Assembly (NCBI RefSeq): GCF_014646275.1
Contig: NZ_BMND01000035.1
Coordinates: 1 to 64,000, forward strand
Reading direction: 5' to 3'
DNA from: Streptomyces kronopolitis
Lineage (GTDB): Bacteria > Actinomycetota > Actinomycetes > Streptomycetales > Streptomycetaceae
Length of the DNA: 64,000 nt
In this document: positions 15,172 through 24,180 of the stretch, one piece after another
Position numbering within the stretch: position 1 is the first letter of the stretch
How the letters are laid out: each line of letters starts with the position of its first letter
The notes under the pieces: model-generated
The model's input: the letters and a program-made list of their open reading frames with translations, nothing else
The model's database searches: none
Told to the model about the DNA's origin: nothing
Position numbers and translations under genes: made by a program

Positions 15172-17841
15172 TCAGGCCGCCTCGGCCACGAGGCGCTCGA
15201 CGGCCGCCAGGGCCTCGGGCACCGCGGCGGCGTTCTGGCCGCCGCCCTGGGCGACGTCGGGCTTGCCGCCGCCACCGCCGCCGAGCGTCTTGGCGGCGGC
15301 ACGGACCAGGTCACCGGCCTTGATGCCGCGCTCACGGGCGGCCTCGTTGGTGGCGATGACCGTCAGCGGACGGCCGTTGGCCACCGTGAAGAGCGCCACG
15401 ACGGCGGGTCGGCCGCCCTGGATCCGGCCCCGGACGTCGAGCACCAGCTTGCGCAGGTCGTCGGCAGAGGTGCCGTCGGGGACCTGGCCGGCGGCCAGCG
15501 CCACGCCGTGGACGTCCCGGGCGCCCTCGGCCAGCCCGGCGGCGGCCTGGAGCACCTTCTCGGCGCGGAACCGCTCGATCTCCTTCTCGGCGTCCTTCAG
15601 CTTGGCCAGGACGCCGGAGATCTTCTCCGGCAGCTCCTCCGGACGCCCCTTGACCAGCTCGGTGAGCTGGGAGACGACGGTGTGCTCACGGGCCAGGAAC
15701 CGGTAGGCGTCCACGCCGACCAGCGCCTCGACGCGGCGCACGCCGGAGCCGATGGAGGACTCGCCGAGCAGCTTCACCAGACCCAGCTGGGCGGTGTTGT
15801 GGACGTGGGTGCCGCCGCACAGCTCCTTGGAGAAGTCGCCGATGGTGACCACGCGGACCCGGTCGCCGTACTTCTCGCCGAACTCGGCGATGGCGCCCTG
15901 CTTCTTGGCGTCCTCCATGCTCATGACCTCGGCGTGCACATCCAGCTCGCGGGACAGCACATCGTTGATCTTCTGCTCGACGTCGGTGAGGACCGTGCCG
16001 GGCACGGCGGCCGGCGAGCCGAAGTCGAAGCGGAAGCGGCCCGGGGAGTTCTCCGAACCGGCCTGGGCGGCCGTCGGGCCGAGGGCGTCGCGCAGCGCCT
16101 GGTGGGTGAGGTGGGTGGCGCTGTGGGCCCGGGCGATGGCGCGGCGGCGGGTGACGTCGATGGTGGCGTACGCGGTGGAGCCGACCACCACCTCGCCGAC
16201 CTGGACGACGCCCTTGTGGACCGTGACGCCGGGCACCGGCTGCTGGACGTCGCGGACCTCGACGACGGCGCCGGAGTCCAGCTTGATCCGGCCGGTGTCG
16301 GCGAGCTGGCCGCCGCCCTCGGCGTAGAAGGGGGTGCGGTCCAGGACGACCTCGACCTCGTCACCCTCGTGGGCGGCGGGCGCGGGCACGCCGTTGACCA
16401 GCAGGCCGACGAGGGAGGACTCGCCCTCGGTGGCGCTGTAGCCGGTGAACTCCGTGGCGCCGGACGTGTCGGCGACCTCGCGGTAGGCGGAGAGGTCGGC
16501 GTGGCCGCTCTTCTTGGACTGGGCGTCGGCCTTGGCGCGCTCCCGCTGCTCCTTCATCAGGCGGCGGAAGCCGTCCTCGTCCACCGACAGGCCCTGTTCG
16601 GCGGCCATTTCGAGGGTGAGGTCGATCGGGAAGCCCCAGGTGTCGTGGAGCAGGAAGGCCTTGTCGCCGGGCAGGACCGCGGAGCCGGCGGCCTTGGTGT
16701 CCGTGACGGCGGTGTCGAGAATGTTGGTGCCGGCCTTCAGGGTCTTGACGAAGGCGGCCTCCTCGGCGAGGGCGACCGTCTCGATGCGGCGGCGGTCCTC
16801 CAGCAGCTCCGGGTACTGCTGGCCCATGGTCTTGATGACCACGTCCAGCAGCTCGCCGACGACCAGCCCGCTCGCGCCGAGCAGGCGCATGTTGCGGATG
16901 GCGCGGCGCATGATGCGGCGCAGGACGTAGCCGCGGCCCTCGTTGCCGGGGGTGACGCCGTCGCCGATGAGCATCGTGGACGTGCGCATGTGGTCGGCGA
17001 CCACGCGCAGCGAGACGTCCGAGGCCTCCGAGGCGCCGTAGCGGACGCCGGTCAGCTCGGTGGCCTTGTCGATGACGACCCGCAGGGTGTCCGTCTCGTA
17101 CATGTTGCGGACGTCCTGCAGGATCATCGCCAGGCGCTCGAGGCCGAGGCCGGTGTCGATGTTCTTGCTGGGCAGCTCGCCGAGGATGTCGAAGTCCTCC
17201 TTGCTCGTGCCCGCGCCCCGCTCGTACTGCATGAAGACGAGGTTCCAGATCTCCACGTACCGCTCGTCGTTGACGGCCGGGCCGCCCTCGACGCCGAACT
17301 CCGGACCGCGGTCGTAGTTGATCTCGGAGCAGGGGCCGCACGGGCCCGGGACGCCCATGGACCAGTAGTTCTCCGACTTGCCCAGGCGCTGGATGCGCTC
17401 CTTGGGCACCCCGACGACCTCGTGCCAGATGCGCTCGGCCTCGTCGTCGTCGAGGTAGACGGTGATCCAGAGCTTCTCCGGGTCGAGGCCGTAGCCGCCG
17501 TCGGCCTGCGAGCCGGTCAGCAGCTCCCAGGCGTAGGTGATGGCGCCTTCCTTGAAGTAATCGCCGAAGGAGAAGTTGCCGCACATCTGGAAGAACGTGC
17601 CGTGCCGGGTGGTCTTGCCGACCTCTTCGATGTCCGGCGTGCGGACGCACTTCTGGACGCTGGTGGCCCGGTCGAAGGGGGGCTTGACCTCGCCGAGGAA
17701 GTACGGCTTGAAGGGGACCATGCCCGCGGGGACCAGCAGCAGCGTCGGGTCGTCCGCGATGAGCGACGCCGACGGCACGACGGTGTGCCCGCGCTCCTCG
17801 AAGAAGCGCAGCCAGCGCCTGCGGATTTCAGCCGACTCCAT
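15172..17841 (-). CDS. alaS: Alanyl-tRNA synthetase
   Basis: Charges tRNA-Ala and edits Ser/Gly mischarging. It has 889 residues with the class II catalytic core, then the editing domain with zinc ligands HSATHLTHQ (HxxxH) and CGGTHVHNTAQLG, a coiled region, and a glycine-rich C-Ala domain (LGGGGGGKPDVAQGGG). Its ATG at 17841 shares a base with the stop of the preceding small gene (TGATG). Confidence 0.98.
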   Translation of the reverse strand: MESAEIRRRWLRFFEERGHTVVPSASLIADDPTLLLVPAGMVPFKPYFLGEVKPPFDRATSVQKCVRTPDIEEVGKTTRHGTFFQMCGNFSFGDYFKEGAITYAWELLTGSQADGGYGLDPEKLWITVYLDDDEAERIWHEVVGVPKERIQRLGKSENYWSMGVPGPCGPCSEINYDRGPEFGVEGGPAVNDERYVEIWNLVFMQYERGAGTSKEDFDILGELPSKNIDTGLGLERLAMILQDVRNMYETDTLRVVIDKATELTGVRYGASEASDVSLRVVADHMRTSTMLIGDGVTPGNEGRGYVLRRIMRRAIRNMRLLGASGLVVGELLDVVIKTMGQQYPELLEDRRRIETVALAEEAAFVKTLKAGTNILDTAVTDTKAAGSAVLPGDKAFLLHDTWGFPIDLTLEMAAEQGLSVDEDGFRRLMKEQRERAKADAQSKKSGHADLSAYREVADTSGATEFTGYSATEGESSLVGLLVNGVPAPAAHEGDEVEVVLDRTPFYAEGGGQLADTGRIKLDSGAVVEVRDVQQPVPGVTVHKGVVQVGEVVVGSTAYATIDVTRRRAIARAHSATHLTHQALRDALGPTAAQAGSENSPGRFRFDFGSPAAVPGTVLTDVEQKINDVLSRELDVHAEVMSMEDAKKQGAIAEFGEKYGDRVRVVTIGDFSKELCGGTHVHNTAQLGLVKLLGESSIGSGVRRVEALVGVDAYRFLAREHTVVSQLTELVKGRPEELPEKISGVLAKLKDAEKEIERFRAEKVLQAAAGLAEGARDVHGVALAAGQVPDGTSADDLRKLVLDVRGRIQGGRPAVVALFTVANGRPLTVIATNEAARERGIKAGDLVRAAAKTLGGGGGGKPDVAQGGGQNAAAVPEALAAVERLVAEAA

Positions 17842-18185
17842 CAGTGGTCCTCTTTTCCAGTCGGTCCGGTCAGACCGTGCGGTCCGGTCGTTCTCGTGGT
17901 GCGGTGATGCGGTTCGAGCACCGCGCGGCGCGGTGCGGGCAGCTCGTGCACCTCGGCCGGTTCGCCCAGTCCGAGGGCTTCGTGCAGCTGCTCTTCACGG
18001 TCCGCCATTCCGGTCCGTACGTCCAATGCAAATTGGCGCAGCCGGTGTCCGGTCTCGACGGCCTTGTCCGCGGCCTGCGCGGCGAGGCTGTCGGGCTGCA
18101 GCCTGCGCAGCTTGCGGTGGACCTTGTTGGTGGCCCACACCCCGGCGGCGGCGCCGGTGGTGAACCAGAATGCGCGGCGGAACAT
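17841..18185 (-). CDS. Small conserved membrane-linked protein (DUF6167-like)
   Basis: A protein of 114 residues from the ATG at 18185 (MFRRAFWFTTGAAAGVWATNK). The first 20 residues form a short glycine/alanine-rich membrane-type helix. The middle is a charged helix (LAAQAADKAVETGHRLRQFALDV) and the tail is His/Thr-rich. It is typical of a small streptomycete family found directly before alaS. Function is unknown. It is coupled to alaS by a one-base overlap and follows the DUF948 gene by eight bases. Confidence 0.75.
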   Translation of the reverse strand: MFRRAFWFTTGAAAGVWATNKVHRKLRRLQPDSLAAQAADKAVETGHRLRQFALDVRTGMADREEQLHEALGLGEPAEVHELPAPRRAVLEPHHRTTRTTGPHGLTGPTGKEDH

Positions 18186-18193
18186 CGCGGTGA

Positions 18194-18628
18194 TCAGTCC
18201 TTGGAGCGGCGGTTGCGGCGCCCGCCGCGGCGGGCGCCGGGCAGGGTACGGCCGGGGATGACGGTGCGCTGCGGCGCCGGTTCGCCCTTCTTGCCGATCG
18301 CCTGGCGCACCCCGTAGCCGAAGGCCGCGACCTTGACCAGCGGGCCCCCGAAGGCGGAGGAGACGGTCGAGGAGAGCGCGGAGGCATTCGCGGTGACCTC
18401 TTGGACATCGGCGGCGATGGCGTCGACGCGGGCCAGCTGGGAGTGCGCGGAGCGGACGGTCGCGGACGCGTCGGCGAGGAGGGGTACGGCCTTCTCGGAC
18501 ACCTCGGCGACCATCTTGGTGGTCGCCTTGAGCGTCTGCGCGAGCCTCACCAGCACGAGGGCGAGGAACGACACGAGGATCGCCCAGAAGACGGCCACGA
18601 GGATCCCGGCCACCTCTCCACCGGACAC
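18194..18628 (-). CDS. DUF948 family membrane protein
   Basis: A protein of 144 residues from a GTG at 18628, chosen for the GGAGAG ribosome-binding site and because the membrane helix then begins at residue 5 (GEVAGILVAVFWAILVSFLALVLV). After the helix comes an amphipathic coiled segment (residues 30-100) and a basic tail (GARRGGRRNRRSKD). DUF948 proteins are found in Gram-positive bacteria; the role is not established. It forms a cotranscribed set with the next small gene, alaS and ruvX. Confidence 0.78.
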   Translation of the reverse strand: MSGGEVAGILVAVFWAILVSFLALVLVRLAQTLKATTKMVAEVSEKAVPLLADASATVRSAHSQLARVDAIAADVQEVTANASALSSTVSSAFGGPLVKVAAFGYGVRQAIGKKGEPAPQRTVIPGRTLPGARRGGRRNRRSKD

Positions 18629-18806
18629 GTTGGCACCACTCTCCGACTGCTCTGGTCTGGTTTCGTCCTGCTCGAACGGCAACCTTGACCTTATCGCGCC
18701 GCAGCGCGAGGCCCGCACCGCGTTCCCGGTGGCGCGCAGCGGATCCCGGATGATTCCGGCAGCGTGATTGTACGGTCCGCATCCCGCCGAGTACGCTCCG
18801 TGTGCC

Positions 18807-21077
18807 ATGCGACGCCTCACGCGCCCCGGTCCCGCCGTCCGCCCCTCCCCCGAGCCTCTCCGGGCGCCGGGCAGGCCCGGGAATCTCCCCGCGGAACTCA
18901 ACCGCTTCATCGGCCGCGCCGACGAACTGGCCGCGCTGGCACGGGAGCTGGAATCCGCCCGGCTGGTGACCCTCACCGGCGTCGGCGGCGTCGGGAAGTC
19001 CCGCCTTGCCGGGCACCTCGCCGCGATCTTGCAGGATCGCTTCTGCGATGGGGTGTGGCTGGTCGAACTGGCCTCGTTGCGCGAGGCGCATCTGGTGGAC
19101 CACGCCGTGGCCGAGGTCCTGGCGCCGGCCGGCCTCGCCAGGCGCCCGGTACGGGCCGCGCTGTGCGAGCAGCTGGCCGACCGCGAACTGCTGCTCGTCC
19201 TCGACGGCTACGAGCACCTGGTCGACGCCTGCGCCGGGCTGACCGCGGAGCTGCTGCGGCGCGCCCCCGGGCTGCGGGTGCTGGCCGCCGGCCGCCGGCC
19301 GCTGGGCCTGGGCGGCGAGCGGACCGTGCCGCTCGCGCCGATGAACACCGCCGACGCGACCGCCCTGTTCGCCGACCGCGCCGCCTCCGTCGTCGCCGGC
19401 TACACCGTCGGCCCGTCCGACGAGGCGGCGGTCGGCGAGCTCTGCGACCGGCTCGACGGCATCCCGCTCGCCCTGGAACTGGCGGCCGGCCGGCTGCGCG
19501 CGCTGTCCGTGGAGCAGGTGCTGCACCGGCTCGACGACCGCTTCCGGCTGCTGACCGGCACCCGCCCGCGGTACTCCCCCGGGCTCTCGGCCGCTCCCGG
19601 CGCCCCGGCTCCGCTCGGGCAGCGGGAGCCCGCCGCGCCGGGCGGACCGCCGGCCCGCCACCAGACCCTGCGCACCGCGATCGGCTGGAGCCATGAGCTG
19701 TGCACCCCGGCGGAACGGCTGCTGTGGGCGCGGCTGTCGGTCTTCGCCGGGCAGTTCGACCTGGAGGCGGCCGAATACGTCTGCTCGGGCCCGGAGCTGC
19801 CGGCCGACGAACTCCTGGACGTGCTCGCGGAGTTGGTGGCCCAGTCGGTGCTGGTGCGCGAGGAGACCGCGGCCGGGGTGCGCTACCGGATGCTGGACAC
19901 CGTACGGGCCTACGGCGCGGAGTGGCTGGCGGCGACCGGCGACGGCGACCGGCTGCGGCGCCGGCACCGCGACTGGTATCTGGGGCTGGCCACCTGGTGC
20001 GAGCTGGACTGGTTCAGCCCCCGGCAGGCCGAGATCGCGGCCCGGATCGAGGCCGAACTGCCCAATCTGCGGGTGGCCCTGGAGCAGAGCATGCAGAGCC
20101 CCGGCGATTCGCATCTGGGCCAGTATCTGGCCGGAACCCTGTGGTTCTACTGGGTGGCCTGCGGACGGCTCGCGGAGGGCCGGCACTGGCTGGACCGGGC
20201 GCTGGAGCTGGAGAGCGAGCACGACGACGCACGGATGAAGGCGCTGTGGGTGGCCGGTTATCTCGCGGTGCTCCAGGGGGACACCGTGGCGGCCCTGGGG
20301 TCCCTGCAGCGGTGCCGGGACGAGGCCGAGCGGACCGGCAACGCCACCGCCGCCGCGTACGCGCTGCACCGCACCGGCTGCCTGGCGCTGGTCTGTGACG
20401 ACATGCCGCGCGCCGAGCAGCTGCTGCGCCGGGCGCTGCGCCACTACCGGGAGATCGGCGAGCTGAACAGCACCGTGCTGATGGGGCAGGTGGAGCTGGC
20501 GATGGCGCTGACCTTCCAGGGCGAGCTGGCGGACGCGGTGCGGCTGTGCGAGGGCGTCCTGGAGGTGTGCGAGGACCACGGCGAGCGCTGGACGCTGGCG
20601 TACGCCCAGTTCGTGCTGGCCTACGCGGCCTGGTCGCGCGGGGACGGCGGGCGGGCGCGGGCGCTGCTGGAGAAGTGCCTGGCCATCGAGCACTCCTTCC
20701 GCGACCTGCTGGGCGCGGTGCTCGCCATCGAGCTGCTGGCGCAGGTGACGCTGGGCGAGGGCGACGCGGCGGAGGCGGCGGTGCTGCTGGGCGCCGCGGG
20801 ACGGCTGTGGTCCTCGGTCGGGCTGCCGCTGTTCGGCTCGCGCCACTTCCACCAGCCGCACGCACGGTGTGCGGAGCAGGCGCGTGAGCGGCTGGGCTCC
20901 GAGCGCTACGAGCACTGCCTGCGGGTGGGCGGGCGGCTCGATCTGGACGCGGCGGTGGCGCGTGCCCTGCGGTCCGCGGGCGCGGCCCCGGAGCGCCGGG
21001 CGGCACGGCACACGGTGTCCGGACAGCACGAACCCGCCGCCTCCCCCTCCGCGAGCGGCGGGGAGACGGCGGGCTGA
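18807..21077 (+). CDS. STAND NTPase: NB-ARC plus TPR protein without a DNA-binding domain
   Basis: A protein of 756 residues from the ATG at 18807. After about 33 Pro/Arg-rich residues it has the AfsR/LuxR-type start LNRFIGRADELAAL. A P-loop (TGVGGVGKSRLA, 57-68) and a Walker B (LLLVLDGYEHL, 128-138) follow, then a winged-helix-like region and TPR-type repeats to about residue 700. Relatives usually carry an N-terminal SARP/OmpR or a C-terminal LuxR helix-turn-helix; neither is visible here. It may act on a partner protein rather than on DNA. It stands alone on the plus strand between alaS-side genes and rpsD. Confidence 0.8.
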   Translation: MRRLTRPGPAVRPSPEPLRAPGRPGNLPAELNRFIGRADELAALARELESARLVTLTGVGGVGKSRLAGHLAAILQDRFCDGVWLVELASLREAHLVDHAVAEVLAPAGLARRPVRAALCEQLADRELLLVLDGYEHLVDACAGLTAELLRRAPGLRVLAAGRRPLGLGGERTVPLAPMNTADATALFADRAASVVAGYTVGPSDEAAVGELCDRLDGIPLALELAAGRLRALSVEQVLHRLDDRFRLLTGTRPRYSPGLSAAPGAPAPLGQREPAAPGGPPARHQTLRTAIGWSHELCTPAERLLWARLSVFAGQFDLEAAEYVCSGPELPADELLDVLAELVAQSVLVREETAAGVRYRMLDTVRAYGAEWLAATGDGDRLRRRHRDWYLGLATWCELDWFSPRQAEIAARIEAELPNLRVALEQSMQSPGDSHLGQYLAGTLWFYWVACGRLAEGRHWLDRALELESEHDDARMKALWVAGYLAVLQGDTVAALGSLQRCRDEAERTGNATAAAYALHRTGCLALVCDDMPRAEQLLRRALRHYREIGELNSTVLMGQVELAMALTFQGELADAVRLCEGVLEVCEDHGERWTLAYAQFVLAYAAWSRGDGGRARALLEKCLAIEHSFRDLLGAVLAIELLAQVTLGEGDAAEAAVLLGAAGRLWSSVGLPLFGSRHFHQPHARCAEQARERLGSERYEHCLRVGGRLDLDAAVARALRSAGAAPERRAARHTVSGQHEPAASPSASGGETAG

Positions 21078-21103
21078 GTGTGGTGCTGCGCCTGCGGTGG
21101 TGC

Positions 21104-21715
21104 TTAGCGGGCGTAGTACTCGACGACGAGCTGCTCGTCGCAGATCACCGGGATCTCCTTGCGGTTCGGGTCCCGGTCGAGGCGGAACGCCAGAGCCGGC
21201 AGGTTGACCTCGAGGTAGCGCGGGGTCTCACCGTCGGTGTCGTAGCCACCCTCGCGGGCAACCTGGAAGGGGTGCTTCTCGCGGCTGCGCTCGCGGACCA
21301 TCACGACATCGCCGGGACGGACGCGGAAGGACGGCTTGTCGACCTTGCGGTCGTTCACCGAGATGTGGCCGTGGACGACCATCTGACGGGCCTGGTAGAT
21401 CGTGCGGGCGATGCCCGAACGCAGGACGAGCGCGTCCAGACGGCGCTCCAGCTCGATGATCAGCGCTTCGCCGGTCTTGCCTTCGACCTTCCGAGCGCGG
21501 TCGTAGGCACGCGCCATCTGGCGCTCGCTGATGTCGTACTGCGCACGCAGGCGCTGCTTCTCGAGCAGACGGACCTTGTAGTCACTGCTCTGCTTGCGGC
21601 CACGGCCGTGCTCGCCGGGCGGGTAGGGACGGGCCTCGAAGTACTTGACGGCCTTGGGCGTCAGCGCGATGCCGAGCGCGCGGGACTTCTTGACCTTGGG
21701 ACGCGACTGGTTCAC
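21104..21715 (-). CDS. rpsD: 30S ribosomal protein S4 (zinc-free type)
   Basis: Primary 16S rRNA-binding protein of the small subunit. It has 203 residues from a GTG at 21715 with GGAGGT nine bases before it. The S4 RNA-binding domain is clear (RLDALVLRSGIARTIYQARQMV, then HISVNDRKVD). The N-terminal domain lacks the four-cysteine zinc site found in other S4 proteins. It is a standalone gene, away from the alpha operon, as usual in Streptomyces. Its start faces a DUF2470 gene across 56 bases. Confidence 0.96.
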   Translation of the reverse strand: MNQSRPKVKKSRALGIALTPKAVKYFEARPYPPGEHGRGRKQSSDYKVRLLEKQRLRAQYDISERQMARAYDRARKVEGKTGEALIIELERRLDALVLRSGIARTIYQARQMVVHGHISVNDRKVDKPSFRVRPGDVVMVRERSREKHPFQVAREGGYDTDGETPRYLEVNLPALAFRLDRDPNRKEIPVICDEQLVVEYYAR

Positions 21716-21739
21716 GTGGAACGGACCTCCGTGTAAGTT
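21711..21739 (+). promoter_or_regulatory. Candidate promoter of the DUF2470 gene
   Basis: TTCACG (21711-21716) and TAAGTT (21734-21739) are 17 bases apart. The predicted transcription start, near 21746, falls inside the iron box at 21738-21756, which suits repression. Confidence 0.5.
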
Positions 21740-21756
21740 AGGTGAGGCTTACCTTA
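21738..21756 (+). promoter_or_regulatory. Iron box (DmdR1/IdeR-type operator)
   Basis: TTAGGTGAGGCTTACCTTA matches 16 of 19 positions of the IdeR/DmdR consensus TTAGGTTAGGCTAACCTAA and keeps the dyad symmetry. It lies 15 bases before the DUF2470 start codon and 22 bases before the rpsD start. Iron-loaded DmdR1 would be expected to bind here. Confidence 0.75.
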
Positions 21757-21771
21757 GCGCGAGGAGAACGC

Positions 21772-22653
21772 ATGTTTCGACCTGGGATCCCCCAGCCCTG
21801 TGCAGAGCGCACCGAGGCGGGTCAGCCGCGTCCCGTGGAAGACGCCCAGCAGCCCACTGCCGCCGAGCGCGTACGAACCCTCGTCGAGTCCCATGCTATG
21901 GCGTCCCTGAGCATCCCCGGAATCGAGGACCCCGACGAGATCGGCCTCTCGGCACCCGCCTGCCGGACCGTGACAGCCGGTGGAGACGTGCTGTTGCTGG
22001 TTCCTGGCGACTCCGCCGCCGCTCGGGCGGCCGCGCACGCCCAGGACGACGACGTGGCAGCCGTGATGGAGATCACGGACGTCGCCCCGGTTTCGGTCCC
22101 TCATCGCATCCGCGGACGGGCCTGGATCGCCGGCTGGCTCACCCCCGTACGCAACGAGCAGCGCGCCGAGGCCGCGATGCTGCTGGCGGAGCGGCACCCG
22201 GTGGGCGAGCTGCTCGGTATCGGCGAGGCGCTCCAGCCGGACCCGGCGCCGGGCATGTACGGGCGGACCGCCTGGATGATGCTGCGCCTGGAGGTCGGCG
22301 AGGGCGCGGTGGACGACCTGTGGGGCGCCGAGGCCGTCGAACCGGACGACTTCGCCGAGGCGGCGCCCGATCCGCTGGTCGCCCATGAGGCGGAGCTGCT
22401 CCAGCATCTGCACGCGGCGCACGGCGAGCAGGTACAGGGGCTCTGCGCCCTACTGGGCGACCGCGAGGCGGTCTGCGGGCCGGGCGGTCCGGCGGTGCCG
22501 GTGAGCCTGGACCGCTTCGGCCTGCGGGTCCGCTTCACCGACGCCGAGCAGCGCGCGTTCGACGCCCGCTTCGACTTCCCGGAGCCCGTGCGGGACGTGG
22601 CCGAGCTGCGGCGGGCGATGCACCGGCTCTTCGAGGCGGCGGGGGTCCGGTAG
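21772..22653 (+). CDS. DUF2470 / HugZ-like protein, probably iron-regulated heme-linked
   Basis: A protein of 293 residues from the ATG at 21772 with GAGGAG five bases before it. The first 170 residues look like a split-barrel fold (LSIPGIED ... DVLLLVPGDS ... VPHRIRGRAWIAGWLTPV). The C-terminal 100 residues match DUF2470, including the ELLQHLHAAHGEQVQGLCALLG helix with conserved His and LDRFGLRVRF. DUF2470 occurs with HugZ-type heme utilisation and heme-oxygenase-like proteins. The iron box directly upstream supports a role in heme or iron use. Catalysis has not been shown from sequence. Confidence 0.78.
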   Translation: MFRPGIPQPCAERTEAGQPRPVEDAQQPTAAERVRTLVESHAMASLSIPGIEDPDEIGLSAPACRTVTAGGDVLLLVPGDSAAARAAAHAQDDDVAAVMEITDVAPVSVPHRIRGRAWIAGWLTPVRNEQRAEAAMLLAERHPVGELLGIGEALQPDPAPGMYGRTAWMMLRLEVGEGAVDDLWGAEAVEPDDFAEAAPDPLVAHEAELLQHLHAAHGEQVQGLCALLGDREAVCGPGGPAVPVSLDRFGLRVRFTDAEQRAFDARFDFPEPVRDVAELRRAMHRLFEAAGVR

Positions 22654-22673
22654 CCGCGAAGGGACCGGCGGGG

Positions 22674-24092
22674 TCAGTCGCTCGTGCCCTCGCCGCCGCT
22701 TCCCTGCAGCCGGGCGCGGACCCGCTCGGCGACATCGGCGTAGCGGGCCTCGGCGCCGTGCCGGGTCGGGGCGTAGTAGCGCTTGCCGTGCACCTCGTCG
22801 GGCGCGTACTGCTGCGCCGCGATGCCGCCCGGCAGGTCGTGCGGGTACTGGTAGCCCTGGCCGTGGCCGAGCTTCTGGGCGCCCTGATAGTGGCTGTCGC
22901 GCAGATGGGGCGGGACCGCGCCCGCCTGACCGGCCCGGACGTCCGCCAGCGCGGCGTCGATCGCGAGATACGCGGCATTGGACTTCGGCGCCAGGGCGAG
23001 CGCGATGGTGGCCTGGCTGAGCGTGATCCGCGCCTCCGGGAAGCCGATCAGCGCCACGGCCTGGGCGGCGGCGACCGCGGTCTGCAGCGCCGTCGGATCG
23101 GCCAGGCCGATGTCCTCGCTCGCCGAGATCATCAGCCGGCGGGCGATGAACCGCGGGTCCTCCCCCGCCTCGATCATGCGCGCGAGGTAGTGCAGCGCGG
23201 CATCGACGTCCGAGCCGCGGATGGACTTGATCAGTGCGCTGGCGACGTCGTAGTGCTGGTCGCCGGCCCGGTCGTACTTCACCGCCGCCCGGTCGACGGA
23301 CTCCTCCAGCGTCCGGAGGGTGATCTCCTTCTCACCCTTGGCCAGCGCGGATCCGGCGCCGGCCTCCAGGGCCGTCAGCGCGCGCCGGGCGTCGCCGCCC
23401 GCGATCCGCAGCAGATGCCCCTCGGTGTCCTCGGGGAGGGTCACCGCGCCGGCCAGCCCGCGCGCGTCGGTCAGCGCGCGGCGCAGCAGCCCGCGCAGAT
23501 CCTCGTCGGTGAGGGGTTCGAGGGTCAGCAGCAGCGAGCGGGAGAGCAGGGGCGAGATCACCGAGAAATACGGGTTCTCGGTCGTCGCGGCGATCAGGGT
23601 CACCCAGCGGTTCTCCACCGCGGGCAGCAGGGAGTCCTGCTGCGCCTTGCTGAAGCGGTGGATCTCGTCGAGGAAGAGGACGGTCTCCTTGCCGTAGCCC
23701 CCCGAGGCACGGCGGGCGCCGTCGATGACCGCGCGGACCTCCTTGACGCCCGCGGTGATCGCCGACAGCTCCACGAAGCGCCGGTTCGTCGCCTGGCTGA
23801 CGACATGGGCGAGGGTCGTCTTCCCGATGCCCGGCGGCCCCCACAGGAACACCGAGGACGGACCCGCCGGCCCGCCTCCCGCCCGTCGTCCGCCGGCGTC
23901 CTCGTCCGACCCGCCCGAGCCGTCGGCGACCTCGCCGACCAGCCGCCGCAGCGGCGAGCCCGGCTTGAGCAGATGCTGCTGGCCCACGACCTCGTCGAGG
24001 GTGCGCGGACGCATCCGCACGGCGAGCGGGGACCGCGAAGGGTCCTTCTCCTGGCGGTCTTCGGCAGCGGCGGTGAACAGATCGGGCTCCAC
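22674..24092 (-). CDS. rarA: Replication-associated recombination protein A (RarA/MgsA) AAA+ ATPase
   Basis: Clamp-loader-like ATPase acting at stalled forks. It has 472 residues from a GTG at 24092 (VEPDLFTAAAEDR), which matches homologues; in-frame codons upstream add only unrelated residues. Walker A is LWGPPGIGKTTLA and Walker B is VLFLDEIHRF, with sensor 1 in LIAATTENPYF. The C-terminal MgsA tetramerisation region is complete. Residues about 65-90 hold a Gly/Asp/Ser-rich insert (GSGGSDEDAGGRRAGGG) before the Walker A, which looks like a flexible loop. Confidence 0.94.
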   Translation of the reverse strand: MEPDLFTAAAEDRQEKDPSRSPLAVRMRPRTLDEVVGQQHLLKPGSPLRRLVGEVADGSGGSDEDAGGRRAGGGPAGPSSVFLWGPPGIGKTTLAHVVSQATNRRFVELSAITAGVKEVRAVIDGARRASGGYGKETVLFLDEIHRFSKAQQDSLLPAVENRWVTLIAATTENPYFSVISPLLSRSLLLTLEPLTDEDLRGLLRRALTDARGLAGAVTLPEDTEGHLLRIAGGDARRALTALEAGAGSALAKGEKEITLRTLEESVDRAAVKYDRAGDQHYDVASALIKSIRGSDVDAALHYLARMIEAGEDPRFIARRLMISASEDIGLADPTALQTAVAAAQAVALIGFPEARITLSQATIALALAPKSNAAYLAIDAALADVRAGQAGAVPPHLRDSHYQGAQKLGHGQGYQYPHDLPGGIAAQQYAPDEVHGKRYYAPTRHGAEARYADVAERVRARLQGSGGEGTSD

Positions 24093-24180
24093 GATCACGA
24101 GCCTAAGCCACCCCACTGACAACGCCCCGGGCGCCGTCATCGACGGCGGCCGGGGCGTCGCGCCCGCGGTGCGCGGGGCC

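Noticed and set aside
18807..21077. STAND protein as an antiphage Avs/NLR-type defence gene
   Set aside because: The domain order is that of AfsR-type regulators. No nuclease, TIR or protease effector is visible and the neighbours are core genes.
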